This document shows, in pieces, positions 19,373 through 29,900 of a DNA stretch of 64,000 bases. The stretch is from Caulochytrium protostelioides (lineage: Eukaryota > Chytridiomycota > Caulochytriomycetes > Caulochytriales > Caulochytriaceae), in assembly GCA_003615045.1 (NCBI GenBank), contig ML014188.1, positions 1-64,000 on the forward strand, in the 5' to 3' direction. The translations under genes and the position numbers were made by a program. Each line of letters starts with the position of its first letter. The stretch's first letter is position 1. The notes under the pieces were generated by a model. It was given only the letters and a program-made list of their open reading frames with translations, was not told the DNA's origin and ran no database searches.

Positions 19373-21013
19373 TTAAGGATACTGATACTCCCATCGTCCT
19401 TCCAGCAGGCCGCGTGACGTGTCAATGAGCAGGACCTCGCGACGCGAGGCGACGTAGACCGTTTTGTCGAGCACGGCCTGTTTCAACTCGGCGATCTTGT
19501 CCGGATCCACAGGGTTTTCCAGCAACCCCGAAAGGATCTCGACGGCCATTTCCAAATCGCGCTGATTGTCCTCGAAGAGATCCGTCGCATTGCCGCGCTT
19601 CAAGTAGTAAGCAAAGCAATAAGTCCACTTGAGGGTCATGCGGCTCTGTAGCAAGACCTCGACGGCCTTGTTGAGAAACTGGACTTCGATCCACGACAGG
19701 TTGCTTGTGTTCTGCATTTCTTCCATCTTTTTCTCCGTCTTCTGGTGCAACTGCTTGTCTAGCTTCGCGCTCTGCTCATGGTTCGCATACCGGTTGTAGT
19801 AGTGGAGGTAACGCTGCAACGCTGAGCGCGACTTCGCAAGAGAGTCGCGCGCGTCGACCGAGTTGCGCTCGTCGAATCGGTTGCACGAGTACCACTGCGT
19901 CCCGTGCTCGGACCAGGGCCCCAAACAGACCCAGCAGAACTCGAATTTGCACTTCCGGCAAGTCATGTGGTTGCAGCCGCCGTGCTTTTCGATGGTCGAG
20001 TGACACTTGCTACACTCCTTGGTATTCGCCGAGATCCAGTTCGCTGTTTCGGAATCGTCTTTGCACTTCCGCAACCAGAGCTTGACAAGCGAGCAGATAC
20101 ATGGCTGGTGGTCATCCAGCAGGCAGCCGAAACAGAAGGTATGTCCGCAGCGGCACGTGACGGTTGGCACGACGTCCGAGAGCCCTGAGGGCGGCACATG
20201 GCACTCGATCGCGAACTCGCAATTCGGTGCAGGACACCATCGAAGCTTGTGATTGTTGTCGTCGACAAATGTCCGCAATAGCAGCGTCTTGTACTTGGCC
20301 ACGACCGGCGGATCCAGCAGCTGCTCGATCGTGGTCTCGTCGACCACTAAGGTGCACTTGCTCGCCGGGCACTGAATCTGGCGGCTTTCACCCTCCTGGA
20401 CGATTTTTTGGGTGAGGTACTGGATATAGCAGTCCACGCAGTAGCGGTGGTTGCATCCGAGCGCAAGCGTCTCCATTCCGGCGCCATCGGCGCCATCGTC
20501 ATCCATCATGCAGATATCACACGTGAACCCGGGTATGCGGACGGGCTTGGGCTGCTTTCTGGAGTCGAGGATCGCGCCGGCCGATGCCGCCACGTCTTCG
20601 GGGCTCTCCATGTAGCGCTCAATCAGCTGCTCCTTGTTCCACCTGAAGGCGCGCAGCAGCGTGGCGGCATGCTGTGGCGAGCAGCCGAGAATCCCCGCGA
20701 CATGAGCCATTTCGCGCTTCTGCATGGCAGCCATGTCCTGCGTGGAGATCACGGCAAAATCGACTTCATACGGCTTCTTGCGATCTTTTTCCGCAATCAC
20801 GGGCGCAAAATGAGTATCCTCAAGCGCATCGAACGCATCGTCGTCGTCGTCGTCGTCGTCATCGCCGTCGTCGTCGGCAATCAGATCGTCGTCGTCATAA
20901 CCGTCGTCCTCGTCCTCATCAATTAGGACGTCCTCGTCCTCGTCCTCGTCGGGGCGGTCGTGAGAGGCCAGACGGGCCTCTGGGTCGTCGCGATCACGGT
21001 CCATGGTAGCCAT
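19373..21013 (-). CDS. ARIH1: Ariadne-family RBR E3 ubiquitin ligase
   Basis: Protein of 546 residues from ATG 21013 (a second Met at 21004 is possible), close to human ARIH1 (557). Residues about 20-70 are a strongly acidic Asp/Glu/Tyr tract, as in Ariadne-1. A UBA-like helical region follows (HAATLLRAFRWNKEQLIERY). RING1 starts at Cys 165 (CDICMMDDDGADG). The IBR region has CPAPNCEFAIECH and CRCGHTFCFGCLL. RING2 contains KHGGCNHMTCRKCKFEFCWV with the catalytic Cys near residue 347. The C-terminal Ariadne domain carries YCFAYYLKRGNATDLFEDNQ. RBR ligases form a thioester on the RING2 Cys and work with UbcH7-type E2s and neddylated cullin-RING ligases. All domains and zinc ligands inspected look intact, in one exon. 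Confidence 0.95.
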   Translation of the reverse strand: MATMDRDRDDPEARLASHDRPDEDEDEDVLIDEDEDDGYDDDDLIADDDGDDDDDDDDDAFDALEDTHFAPVIAEKDRKKPYEVDFAVISTQDMAAMQKREMAHVAGILGCSPQHAATLLRAFRWNKEQLIERYMESPEDVAASAGAILDSRKQPKPVRIPGFTCDICMMDDDGADGAGMETLALGCNHRYCVDCYIQYLTQKIVQEGESRQIQCPASKCTLVVDETTIEQLLDPPVVAKYKTLLLRTFVDDNNHKLRWCPAPNCEFAIECHVPPSGLSDVVPTVTCRCGHTFCFGCLLDDHQPCICSLVKLWLRKCKDDSETANWISANTKECSKCHSTIEKHGGCNHMTCRKCKFEFCWVCLGPWSEHGTQWYSCNRFDERNSVDARDSLAKSRSALQRYLHYYNRYANHEQSAKLDKQLHQKTEKKMEEMQNTSNLSWIEVQFLNKAVEVLLQSRMTLKWTYCFAYYLKRGNATDLFEDNQRDLEMAVEILSGLLENPVDPDKIAELKQAVLDKTVYVASRREVLLIDTSRGLLEGRWEYQYP

Positions 21014-22522
21014 GGCGGCGCGGCAGACGCCGGACGAGATGAGAGCAGGATCGAAATCGAGGGGCCGGTGTGCCAGTCCCGGAAGGCGCCGCGCCGTGTC
21101 TTGCAACAATGGGGTGTCACGGAGAAGCGCCGGCCGCGTAGGGGGGACGACGACGTTCTCTCGATCGAGAGTGACGAGCAGTGCGGCCTATGCCGATCAG
21201 GATCGGTCCGTCCACGTGGACGCCACGTGGAAATGGAGGTGACAACAGGGGAGTAGTCTTTGGCAGCAGAGGGATGCCGAGGCTGGGCCGAGCGAACCAG
21301 GCAGACGCAGATGCAGCAGGTCGCGTTCGAGATGACAGATGGATACGTATAACGCGCGTCAGGGAGGAGAAGGAGGGACGCAGAAGGACGCCTGGAGACG
21401 ATGATCCGCACGCGGAGCAGCGCTGGAATCGGCGACGGAACATCCGCAACGCGGGAAGGCAAGAAGGCCACGATGCGACAGCGCCAGCACAAAATGGGCC
21501 ATGTGCCGCCCGAAACACGAGTTTCGTCGCTGCGATGCACTCCGGCGTGACGCGTACGGTTCTCCACTATGCTTGGCTCGTATGATGCGGTTGACAAATT
21601 CAGCTGCTGGGATCAGGTAAAATAAAAAAGAGGGAAGGCGCGGTCTGAATCGACTCAAAGCCGGCCGCGTGGCGTATCGACGTGGAGCTCCCGCCGCCGC
21701 CGCCGTGGGCTGAGTCTCGCCGCTTTTTCATCTATTTCCCGCAGGCGGCTGGATGTTGCCGTATTCCAGGCCTTCGAGCGCATATCCGGTTTGGCTGTAT
21801 TCACCGAGCTGCGAACCCGAACGTGGTGATTCTTCATTCAAAACAGCGTTGGCTCATTCGAGGAGGGCACGGACCGATGCCACTCCGCCCTCCGATTCCG
21901 GCCCGATGTGCTAGATCTGGGGGGTGTTTCAAGCCCGGCGCGACTTTCTGGCATATCGCATAGGGCATCAGCACAGTTGATGGAGGTCATGTGATAAGAT
22001 CATTCAGTGACTCGACGCTGTCGCTGATCTTTCGATCACTCATCTATCGTTCTCAAATGGCTCTCGTCAACGACTGGCATCCTGGTCCGGCCCGTGCTCA
22101 TCCAAGTGTTTGGAAAGCGAACAAAAAAAACGATAGAGGGAAAAAGGGGGTCATGCGTCACCCGCAATTGACGCCTGCGGCACGCACCCATCGGGCCACT
22201 CGTGTCAGTCGCTGGGGTCCTGTTGTCCGCCCGCGTCGCCGTGCGTTGCCGTGCACCCCGCCGGTGTGAGCCGATCCGCAGGGCGGCATTCGCACGGATA
22301 CGACCCTCGTGGCGGCCGCATGAAGGGCTAAAACAGAACACGTATAAACATGCCGATCGTCGCTTCTCGAACATGCCATTGATGCAAGGCAGGATGCGAT
22401 AGCAGGAGTGCTTCTGGCTGCAGAACCCTCCGCTTCTTACTCGGTTCCATCTTCCGTGCGCCCCTCGGCCTTAAGCGCCTTCTTTGACTGACGCCTCTTA
22501 GTCACCCGTTATTTTACTCGCG
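21014..22522. other. Intergenic region, no gene recognised
   Basis: About 1.5 kb between the divergent Ariadne and VMA21 genes, presumably both promoters. Open frames on both strands up to 224 codons lack motifs. There is an A-run near 22121. Confidence 0.5.
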
Positions 22523-23287
22523 ATGGCTGCTCAGATGAAATCGACCTCCTCGACGTCACAGACATTACGCCAGCGCATGGCGATCGGCGCGCAGGCGGGC
22601 GACGACCCCGTTTTCAGCCTGGGCTTCGACACTGGTGGCCCGCGTGCAGCCCCGATGCCGGAGGCGATGCGGCCGCGGGCCAACCGCCCGCTCGTCCCGC
22701 CCGCCGTGCTCGCCAAGCTCCTCGCCTACTCGGTGGCCATGTTTGCCGCGCCGCTGACCGTCTACTTTGTCGGCCTCGAGCGGTACTTCAACAACAACAC
22801 CACGCTCGCGGGGATCGCGGCCGCCGTGACCGCCAACGTGGTGCTCGTCCTCTTTGTGGTCGACGCGATGCGCGAGGACGATGCCGACGCGCCGGCTGAC
22901 GGCGCGAAGGACCCCGTGCACGCGGTTGCGGCGACCGTGGCGACGGCGTCGCGCGCGATGACCCACGACGTGCCCGAGCAGCTCCACGACGCCGTCGACA
23001 AGGCCGTCGATGCGACCGTGGACGCTGCAGCGGCGCTGCTCCGACCCGTGGCGCGCGCCAAGGACCAAGCCGTCGATACGCTCAAGGCGGTCGACCGCGA
23101 AGTCGCTGAGGCCGATGTCTCGCCTGACGAAACATCATCGACGTCGTCAGACGAGACCTCGTCGGGCACGAGCTCGGCGGGGGACAGCGCTGATGAGACG
23201 GATGCGCTGCCAGATGCGGCGCTTTCGCGCGGCGCGACGCCGGCCTCGGCTGCGGGCGTACGCCAGCGTCGCCGTGCGCGCAAATAG
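22523..23287 (+). CDS. VMA21: Vma21-like V-ATPase assembly factor with long C-terminal extension
   Basis: Protein of 254 residues. Residues 57-119 match Vma21: VPPAVLAKLLAYSVAMFAAP (TM1 about 62-84), a short lumenal loop, then LAGIAAAVTANVVLVLFVV (TM2 about 95-114), then an MREDD end. Vma21 is a small ER membrane protein (usually about 80-110 residues) that assembles the V0 sector of the vacuolar H+-ATPase. This protein has a 56-residue disordered N-terminus and a 135-residue C-terminal tail, predicted cytosolic. The tail has an Ala/Val/Asp helical region (residues about 125-195, spaced like an amphipathic 11-mer repeat), a Ser/Thr/Asp/Glu stretch, and a basic end (RQRRRARK). The basic C-terminus may replace the dilysine ER-retrieval signal of yeast Vma21 (inference). 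The core call is firm; the role of the tail is unknown. Confidence 0.88.
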   Translation: MAAQMKSTSSTSQTLRQRMAIGAQAGDDPVFSLGFDTGGPRAAPMPEAMRPRANRPLVPPAVLAKLLAYSVAMFAAPLTVYFVGLERYFNNNTTLAGIAAAVTANVVLVLFVVDAMREDDADAPADGAKDPVHAVAATVATASRAMTHDVPEQLHDAVDKAVDATVDAAAALLRPVARAKDQAVDTLKAVDREVAEADVSPDETSSTSSDETSSGTSSAGDSADETDALPDAALSRGATPASAAGVRQRRRARK

Positions 23288-23944
23288 ACCCGGCCGGCAT
23301 GTCTTTTGCATCGACACGATCCCGTTGACACATCGCCCCACATCGACGCTTCATGCATCTCGACTTATACAGCTCTGCATACGCAATGGGGTATACGCAA
23401 CTCTAAAAAAAGGTGATTGGACCCGGAATACATGGTAACTATTTGAACACATTCCCGCAGAACGAAGAGAAACGCGGCACGTGGTCGAAAGACAACAGAG
23501 GAAGGGCAAGCCCGTGAACAATGACGGAACAACGCGGCAGTTCGCGCTTTTGTATCAGGCCATACCCGTCCCGTGTTCGTGAACAAGCTATGAGACAGGG
23601 AGACACGACCTCGACCCGCCGGAAAGTCAAATGGCGCGATCGCAATGAAGCAACCACATCGTCGGCCACGTGGCATGGCGTGAAAGGCTCACTGATCTCC
23701 GAATCACCGGATCTCCACATCACCGGATGTGGTATCAATCGAAGTGACTGTGTATGTCTCTCGTGACAAGGCAGGCATGCATCATGTCGAGCTACGACCG
23801 CGCCAAAGCACTGGCGGTCCAATACCAAAAAATGCGGTGCAACAGTCAGGAGTATCATGCCGATCCGCTATGTGATAACGCAAGGAAGCTGACATTTCTC
23901 TCTGTTGCTGTCCGCGTCGTCTCCGGCGAAACAGCCGCGGTTGC
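23288..23944. other. Intergenic region between convergent genes
   Basis: About 650 bases between the 3' ends of VMA21 and DHH1. A 139-codon antisense frame has no motif. Nothing else was seen. Confidence 0.5.
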
Positions 23945-25180
23945 TTACATGTCGCCCGAGTCGGCGACATAAAGCTTTTTGTCGATGACGGGGGGGATCG
24001 CGGCAATCTCGGTGCCGAGCTCCTGCTCGATTTTGTAGAGGTTCATGCGGTCTTCGTGAGTGATGAGGTTGATGGCGAGACCGAGGTGGCCGAAGCGACC
24101 GGATCGGCCGATGCGGTGCAAGTAGGTTTCGGCATTCTTGGGGAAGTCGAAGTTGATGACGACGTTAACGGCCTGAATGTCGATGCCGCGGGTGAGCAGG
24201 TCCGAGCACACGAGGTGGCGCGTCTTGCCGCTGCGGAAGTCGTGGAAGACGCGGTTGCGGTGGCTCTGCTGCATGCGCGCGTGAATGTAAAAGCAAGAGA
24301 AGCCGAGCTCGGTGATCTTTTGCGCGAGCAGCTCAACGCGGGAGGTCGAGTTGCAGAAGATGATGCTCTGGTTGATCTGGAGCTTCGAGAACAGCGTGTT
24401 GAGCGAGTGAACTTTCTGGCGCTCCTCGACGTAGGCGTAGTACTGCGTGATGCCTTTGAGCGTCAGTTCTTCCATGAGATTGATTTCCACGGCGCGCTTG
24501 AGCCACTTGTCCTTGAAGGCCTTCACGACCATCGGGAACGTGGCAGAGAAGAGGAGCATCTGACACTGCTGGGCGCAGTGCTGGATGAGGCTCTCGATGA
24601 CAGGCTGGAACTCGGGCGACAAAAGCTTGTCGGCCTCGTCCATCACGAACAGCTCACACTTGCTCAAGTCGGCGATCTGACGGTTTGCGAGGTCGAGCAC
24701 ACGGCCAGGCGTCGCGACCAGAATATGCACGGTCTGGTCGAGCCGCAGGATGTCATCTCGCAGACTGGTGCCGCCGGTCGTGACCATGACCTCGAGCGGC
24801 AGATGCTTGCCGAGCTTCTTGCAGACGGCGGAGGTCTGCAGCGCGAGCTCTCGCGTCGGGACGAGGATGAGCGCCTGGATCCACTTGTGCTTCACGTTGA
24901 CCTTCTGCAGCGTCGGGATGATGAACGACGCCGTCTTGCCGGTCCCGTTCTTGGCGCGTGCCAGCATGTCGCGGCCCGCGAGGATCATGGGGATCGACTC
25001 CTCCTGGATGGGCGACGGGTGCTCAAAGCCGGCCTCGAACAGCCCCATGAGGATCTCGCGCGTCAGGAAGTAGTCCTCGAAGCTCGTGCCGCGCTTCCCG
25101 ATCACGTCCTCGGTCTGCTGGCGAGTGTCGCGCTCTGGCGCGACCAGGTTCTTCCGCCAGTCATCCTCTGCAGACGCCAT
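23945..25180 (-). CDS. DHH1: Dhh1/DDX6 DEAD-box RNA helicase
   Basis: Protein of 411 residues from ATG 25180 ([11 protein letters not shown]). The frame stays open upstream for about 140 codons, but that part is unlike the family and is taken as leader. Motifs in order: Q-motif ([25 protein letters not shown] at about 56-60), motif I AKNGTGKT (76-83), Ia [18 protein letters not shown] (181-184), III SAT (212-214), then [20 protein letters not shown] and [10 protein letters not shown] (motif VI). The DDX6-specific start [19 protein letters not shown] is present. Dhh1 couples decapping (Dcp2, Pat1) to translational repression in P-bodies. The low-complexity C-terminal tail of yeast Dhh1 is absent and the protein ends just after the second RecA domain, as in animal DDX6-length cores. 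Confidence 0.97.
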   Translation of the reverse strand: MASAEDDWRKNLVAPERDTRQQTEDVIGKRGTSFEDYFLTREILMGLFEAGFEHPSPIQEESIPMILAGRDMLARAKNGTGKTASFIIPTLQKVNVKHKWIQALILVPTRELALQTSAVCKKLGKHLPLEVMVTTGGTSLRDDILRLDQTVHILVATPGRVLDLANRQIADLSKCELFVMDEADKLLSPEFQPVIESLIQHCAQQCQMLLFSATFPMVVKAFKDKWLKRAVEINLMEELTLKGITQYYAYVEERQKVHSLNTLFSKLQINQSIIFCNSTSRVELLAQKITELGFSCFYIHARMQQSHRNRVFHDFRSGKTRHLVCSDLLTRGIDIQAVNVVINFDFPKNAETYLHRIGRSGRFGHLGLAINLITHEDRMNLYKIEQELGTEIAAIPPVIDKKLYVADSGDM

Positions 25181-26170
25181 GGAGGAGAAGGTATGACGGT
25201 GAAAAAAAAGCGAGGCAGGGGGGGCGAGACGCGCGATCAGCGGGCCTTGCAGCAAGGAGACGTCGCGATACGCGGTGGCGTCAGCAAGGCGGGCGGGTGG
25301 ATAACTCGATCGGGGTGCGGAGGCAGCAACAGCCCCGGCGAGAGGGGATAGCGTGTTGGCGCCCAGAGTGCGGCGGCCACAAGGCGACGTGGAAGCAGAG
25401 GCGGAGGCGAAAGCGAAGGCAGGGCGCGGGATGTTCCAGAGAACCGAATCGCGTCCAATAAGGCGAATAAGGCGGCGACGGGCGTGTTCTGGTGGGGCAA
25501 GGGTACTTCGTGGCGTGTCACCAGTGACGCAACAACGATCATTCAGTATAAAAAAAACTAACGCGTACAGCGAGAATAAGAAAGAGACGAAACGAGACAA
25601 AACGGAAAAGGGTGGGGTGCGACCGGAACTGTAGTGTATCGGCGAGAGACGTCGTCTCGAGTAGAAGAGCGCGTGGTATCAAAAGCAGTCGAGGAGAGCG
25701 GCGTTGTCATCAGGAGTCACGTGAAACAAACGTGGTAGACGCACGTGGCGCGCTGTGCACGGCATCGCATCTCGCCGCGTGCCGGTCTCGTCGACCCGAG
25801 GAGAAGGCGATGCATGCCCGTCTCCGCCTGCGGATGAAGGCCTCGCGCGCCGCGATGCGCATGGCGATGCGCATGGCGTGCGGAGGGGTCTAGACGCGGC
25901 GAATGTCTCGTGTGTCGCGGAGGCGATGCGCCTGGGCCGCGTTGCCCCTGGCGCGCGCGTATGGCCCCGGGAGGCCGTGAGTCGACCTCGGGAGGCGGCG
26001 GCGGCGGCGGCAGCCAGACGATGCCGCGCACGCCGCTAAGCCCCTGGCATGGCCCCGCCGCGATACTGCCCGTGAGCCAGCGCGGGGCCGGGGGAGGTCG
26101 GCGTCTTGCTCGTGCGGCGGCGAAGGGACGCTTCATGGGCACAGAGGGAGCTTGACGCAGTCGGTGGGGC

Positions 26171-26217
26171 TCGGCACGGCTCGACGCGGCACGGCACGGC
26201 TCGACGCGGCACGACGC
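26171..26217. repeat. Tandem repeat, GGCACGGCTCGACGC unit
   Basis: Two longer copies and partial copies of CGGCACGGCTCGACGCGGCA are arranged head to tail. Confidence 0.7.
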
Positions 26218-26364
26218 GACCGGGCCTGGCGTGGCCTGACCGCAGGGCACCGCGAACGGTGCGGTGAAGCCGTCGACGCGTGGATCGTGGCCGCCGGCTC
26301 CACACCCGCGCAGCCAGGCGCGCATGGCTTAGCTGGCGTTTCGCCGTCACCACGGCTGGTCGTA

Positions 26365-26395
26365 TCGCCGTCGCCGTCGCCGTCGCCGTCGCGAT
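26365..26395. repeat. (CGCCGT)n microsatellite
   Basis: About five hexamer copies form a simple tract. Confidence 0.75.
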
Positions 26396-26980
26396 TGCTG
26401 TCGCGATGCCGCCGCCGAACCGAACCGCTCCACCGCGCCAGGACGCTGCGTTAGCCGCCCACGCACACGGGCGAAAGCGCCGCCCACGATCGAAGGATCA
26501 CGCCCCCCCATCACGTCCACATCACGGGCACCGGCGTGGGTGACCGAACCGAGGGCCGCGGCCTAGCGAACGAGTGATGTCGGGGGCGTCATGGGTCATG
26601 GGACCGCCGTTGATCCGGGAGATCGACCAGCAGCCGAGAGCGCGCGGCTCGGGCGAGGCGACACGGCGTCCGACGGAGGCTCCCCCACGCGCCCGCGACG
26701 CGGTCTTCCGCTACTTCATCCAGAACGCGACGCTCACGGATACTCATGGCGACGCCCAACGCGCCTCAGACAGCGTCGTTGTCGAGATCGCGCCGTCGAA
26801 TGAGGTCACTGGCGCGAAGGAACCCGCTGCAGCAACGCCGAGGGTGCCACACCGAGAGAGCCATCGGTGTGCGAGTCAGCAGAGGGACGTGTGAGGGCGT
26901 CGCGGGTGCCCCAGCTTTTTTCAACAAAATTTAGAAAAGAAAAAGGGGGGGAAGGGGGAAGGTGAAGCGACTTCACAGAG

Positions 26981-29900
26981 TCAGAGCACGGTGAGCGCTG
27001 TCGCCACGGACTCGACGATGGCCGAGGCGGTGGGTATCGCTGCGGCTCGAGCCGTGCTGATCATCATGGTCGCTGTGGCGGACGCCGTGGCCGCGACGGC
27101 TGCGGCCAAGCCATGGTGCTGCATGGTCCAGTCGATATCCTGGTCGGTGACCGACGGCGTCACGGCGTCGTTGATCACATACTCAGCGATGTTGTAGATG
27201 ATGTTGGCGATCGTCGAGGCCAACGTCACCATGATGCAGATATGCGCGATCCAGATCGTCGGGATCGGAACCCATTTGGGTACCGAGCGGAACGCGGGGC
27301 TCCGGAACTTCGGATGCATCGGCAGACTTGCGCGGCGGCCGAGGGTGCCCCCGTTCGGGCCCATGACCGACCCCGCAAACGGCGACGTCGGCCGCGAGCG
27401 CACAGACGAGGCCGCGGCGAGATGTCCGTGGATGGCGGGGCTGCCCGGCACGACGGCCAGGGTGCCCGTCGCGGCGGCAAACGGCGACGACGCGCCTTCG
27501 ACGCGACTCGGCGCCACCATGAGATCCAGGCCCGTCTGATGGGGACTCGGCTGGGCCGGCGGCGTCGGGCGGCTGACCGAGAGCAGGGAAGACGCTTGCG
27601 GAGTAGCGACCATGGGCCGTCCGTACGTCGGCCGCATGCCGATCCGCCACGCGTGGCTCCCATCGCTCTCCATGCCGCTGCTCGCATACTCGGCGGCGTC
27701 CGACGGACCACGAGAGACGACATTCAGCAACGTCGACGATCCCGGCCCGTCGCCCGCCAAGACATGGGCCGACGGCACGCTGAGCGCGTTCGTGCCCGAC
27801 GCACGCGAAGCCGACAGTTCCGCCAGCGTTTCGGTTGTAGGCTCCAGCGGCCGCGCGGGTACGGCGCCCGACTGGGACAGCGACAGGGACGGCGACGAGA
27901 CCGAAAAGAAGGGCACGGCCGGCAACGCGGCTTGCATCGGGACGGGGCTGCTGACGTACGCGATCGATGGCAAAACGGAATGCGCTGCAGTCGCGCCCGG
28001 GGATAATGAGGTCGTCGCGACGCCGGGGGCCGGGCTGGCATCCGGCAGTGCCGCATTGGCATCGGCATCCGCGTCCGCCGCAGGACTCTGCGGAGCTGCA
28101 GTGAGCGACGGGGTTAGCGCCAGCGGTACCGACAGACAGGGCGATATGGCAGGAACCGGGACGGTGGAGGACGTCGCCGCGCTTTCCACGGCAGTGCTTG
28201 ACCCGATACTCGGACGGAGACTGGGCGATCGCGGCGGCACCGAGCGGCTGCTGGGCGAGAGGGCTAGAGAGAGCGCGTCCCATGCCAGAACGGGCGCCGC
28301 CGCCGCCGCCGCCGCCACCACCGCAGGCGCCGGGGTCTCTGCCGGCGCCGTGTCGATCGCCAGCACCATGGCCAACATGTCGTTGACGGCGCTCGGGGAG
28401 GGCGGTGCAGGGTGCTCTGCGCACGGGCTCGGACTCGAGCTCGGGCTCCAGCTTTTCGGGGACAAGCGGTCGGCTTGCGGTCGCTCGTCCGAGGACGGCG
28501 TCGCCGCTGCGGCCGAGGCGCGGGGGTTGTCGTCGGAAGCGTCAGGCAACGTGATGGTCAAGGCCGGCGGCGGCGGCATGATTGAGAAGGGCCGAGGCAC
28601 GGACGTGGACGCTCCCTCGACGGGCAGGCTCTCGACAGCAGGACTAGCGGCGGCACCGACGGCGGCGCTTGCGGATGCACCGCTCTCCATCTCACTGGGC
28701 GAACTCATAAGCGCGCTCACGGGCGCTGTGGGCTCAGAGGAGGTCGGCGATGCCGGGCTGCGGTCGCCGTCACAGACCGTGGGCGAAGGCGTAATGTGGC
28801 GCGGCGCGTTAACGAGCGAGACCGAGTCGGGCGGACTGACGCGGACGTCAGGAATCACGAGTAAGCTGCGCGGTGCGCCGGTAAAAGCGGGCGCGCGCTC
28901 GGCCAGATTTACCGCGCCGCCGTGGCCGATCCCAGCCGAGTCCACCACCGGCTTGGGGCTCAGCCGGCCCATGATGCGGAAATTAGTGCGGAACAAAGAA
29001 CCGTGGCTCGTCTGCGGGTGGGCGAGGCCCGTCGCGGTCGATGGGCGGCGACGCAGCGGCGCCGGTAGCGTGCCGGCATGCGGTCGCGTCGGCGATTCGC
29101 CCACCGGCGCATCGAAAGCCGCCGTCGACGGATACCCATCATTGCCAATTTCGGCCATGCCAGGGCCGTTGTTGCCGTGGTTGCCACCGCCATACCACGC
29201 GGCGACCGGGCGGCCGCCGACGGCGTGCGCATACGCCAGTTGCTCCTGCAGCGCCATCGCGTCTTCGGCGTCGGGGTCCGGCACATCGCCAAACAGCTCG
29301 GCAAGCTCCCAGCCGTCGATGGGATCGAGATCGTCGTCGGCAATGTCGCTGACGGCTTGCGGCAGGAAATGAAGGCCGCTGCCGTACCCGGCATACCCTC
29401 CCGTGGGGTCCTTCTCGGAGGGCGACGGGTAGAGCGGGCTCGCCGACACCAGCGACCCGTGACGCGGCAGAGGGGCCGCCAGGGAAGGGCTGCGGGACAA
29501 GTCGGGGTCGGGCCGTGTCAAGGTGAGCACCGGCGACGGATGGAGACTGCCGTTGGTGGCGGCCACCACGCGGTCTCGGTCACGACCCGCCTCGTTGACG
29601 CCACCTGGCGAGCTGGCGGTGCTACCGGCGGTGCTCATTTCGCTGTCCCGATGGCTGCTGGACGGCTCGAAGAGCCATCGCGGCATCGACATGCTCGTCA
29701 GACTCGCGTGGCGCTTTGAACGCCGCGGCGGCACCCGGAGCCGGCCGCCTGCCGCTGCCATATGGGGATCGCTCGTCATGGCCGATGGCGACAGACTGGC
29801 CTTGGCGCCGGCCAGCCCGGGCGGCGTGGCGGCCGTCTCGCCAGTCTGGATATGCAGCGGGGGCCGCGATGTGGCGGAAGCCGCGGTCAGCAGAGACGGC

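Larger units (their letters stand above)
25181..26980. other. Intergenic region, DHH1 5' side and 3' side of the transporter gene
   Basis: About 1.8 kb, G-rich. The DHH1 leader (25181-25650) is unusually long and stays open in frame. From 25700 to 26900 the sequence is GC-rich with simple repeats (26171-26217, 26365-26395) and no motif-bearing ORF. Confidence 0.5.

Noticed and set aside
24056-25351. 431-codon plus-strand frame over DHH1
   Set aside because: It is antisense to all the DEAD-box motifs and has no recognised domain.
25181-25600. N-terminal extension of DHH1 (about 140 codons, hydrophobic start)
   Set aside because: The family begins near [11 protein letters not shown]. The extension has no conservation pattern, although the frame stays open; a signal-peptide-like start is not expected for a cytosolic helicase.
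27612-29372. 586-codon plus-strand frame within the transporter gene
   Set aside because: It lies opposite the Ser/Pro-rich loop of a continuous 1604-codon gene and shows no motif.
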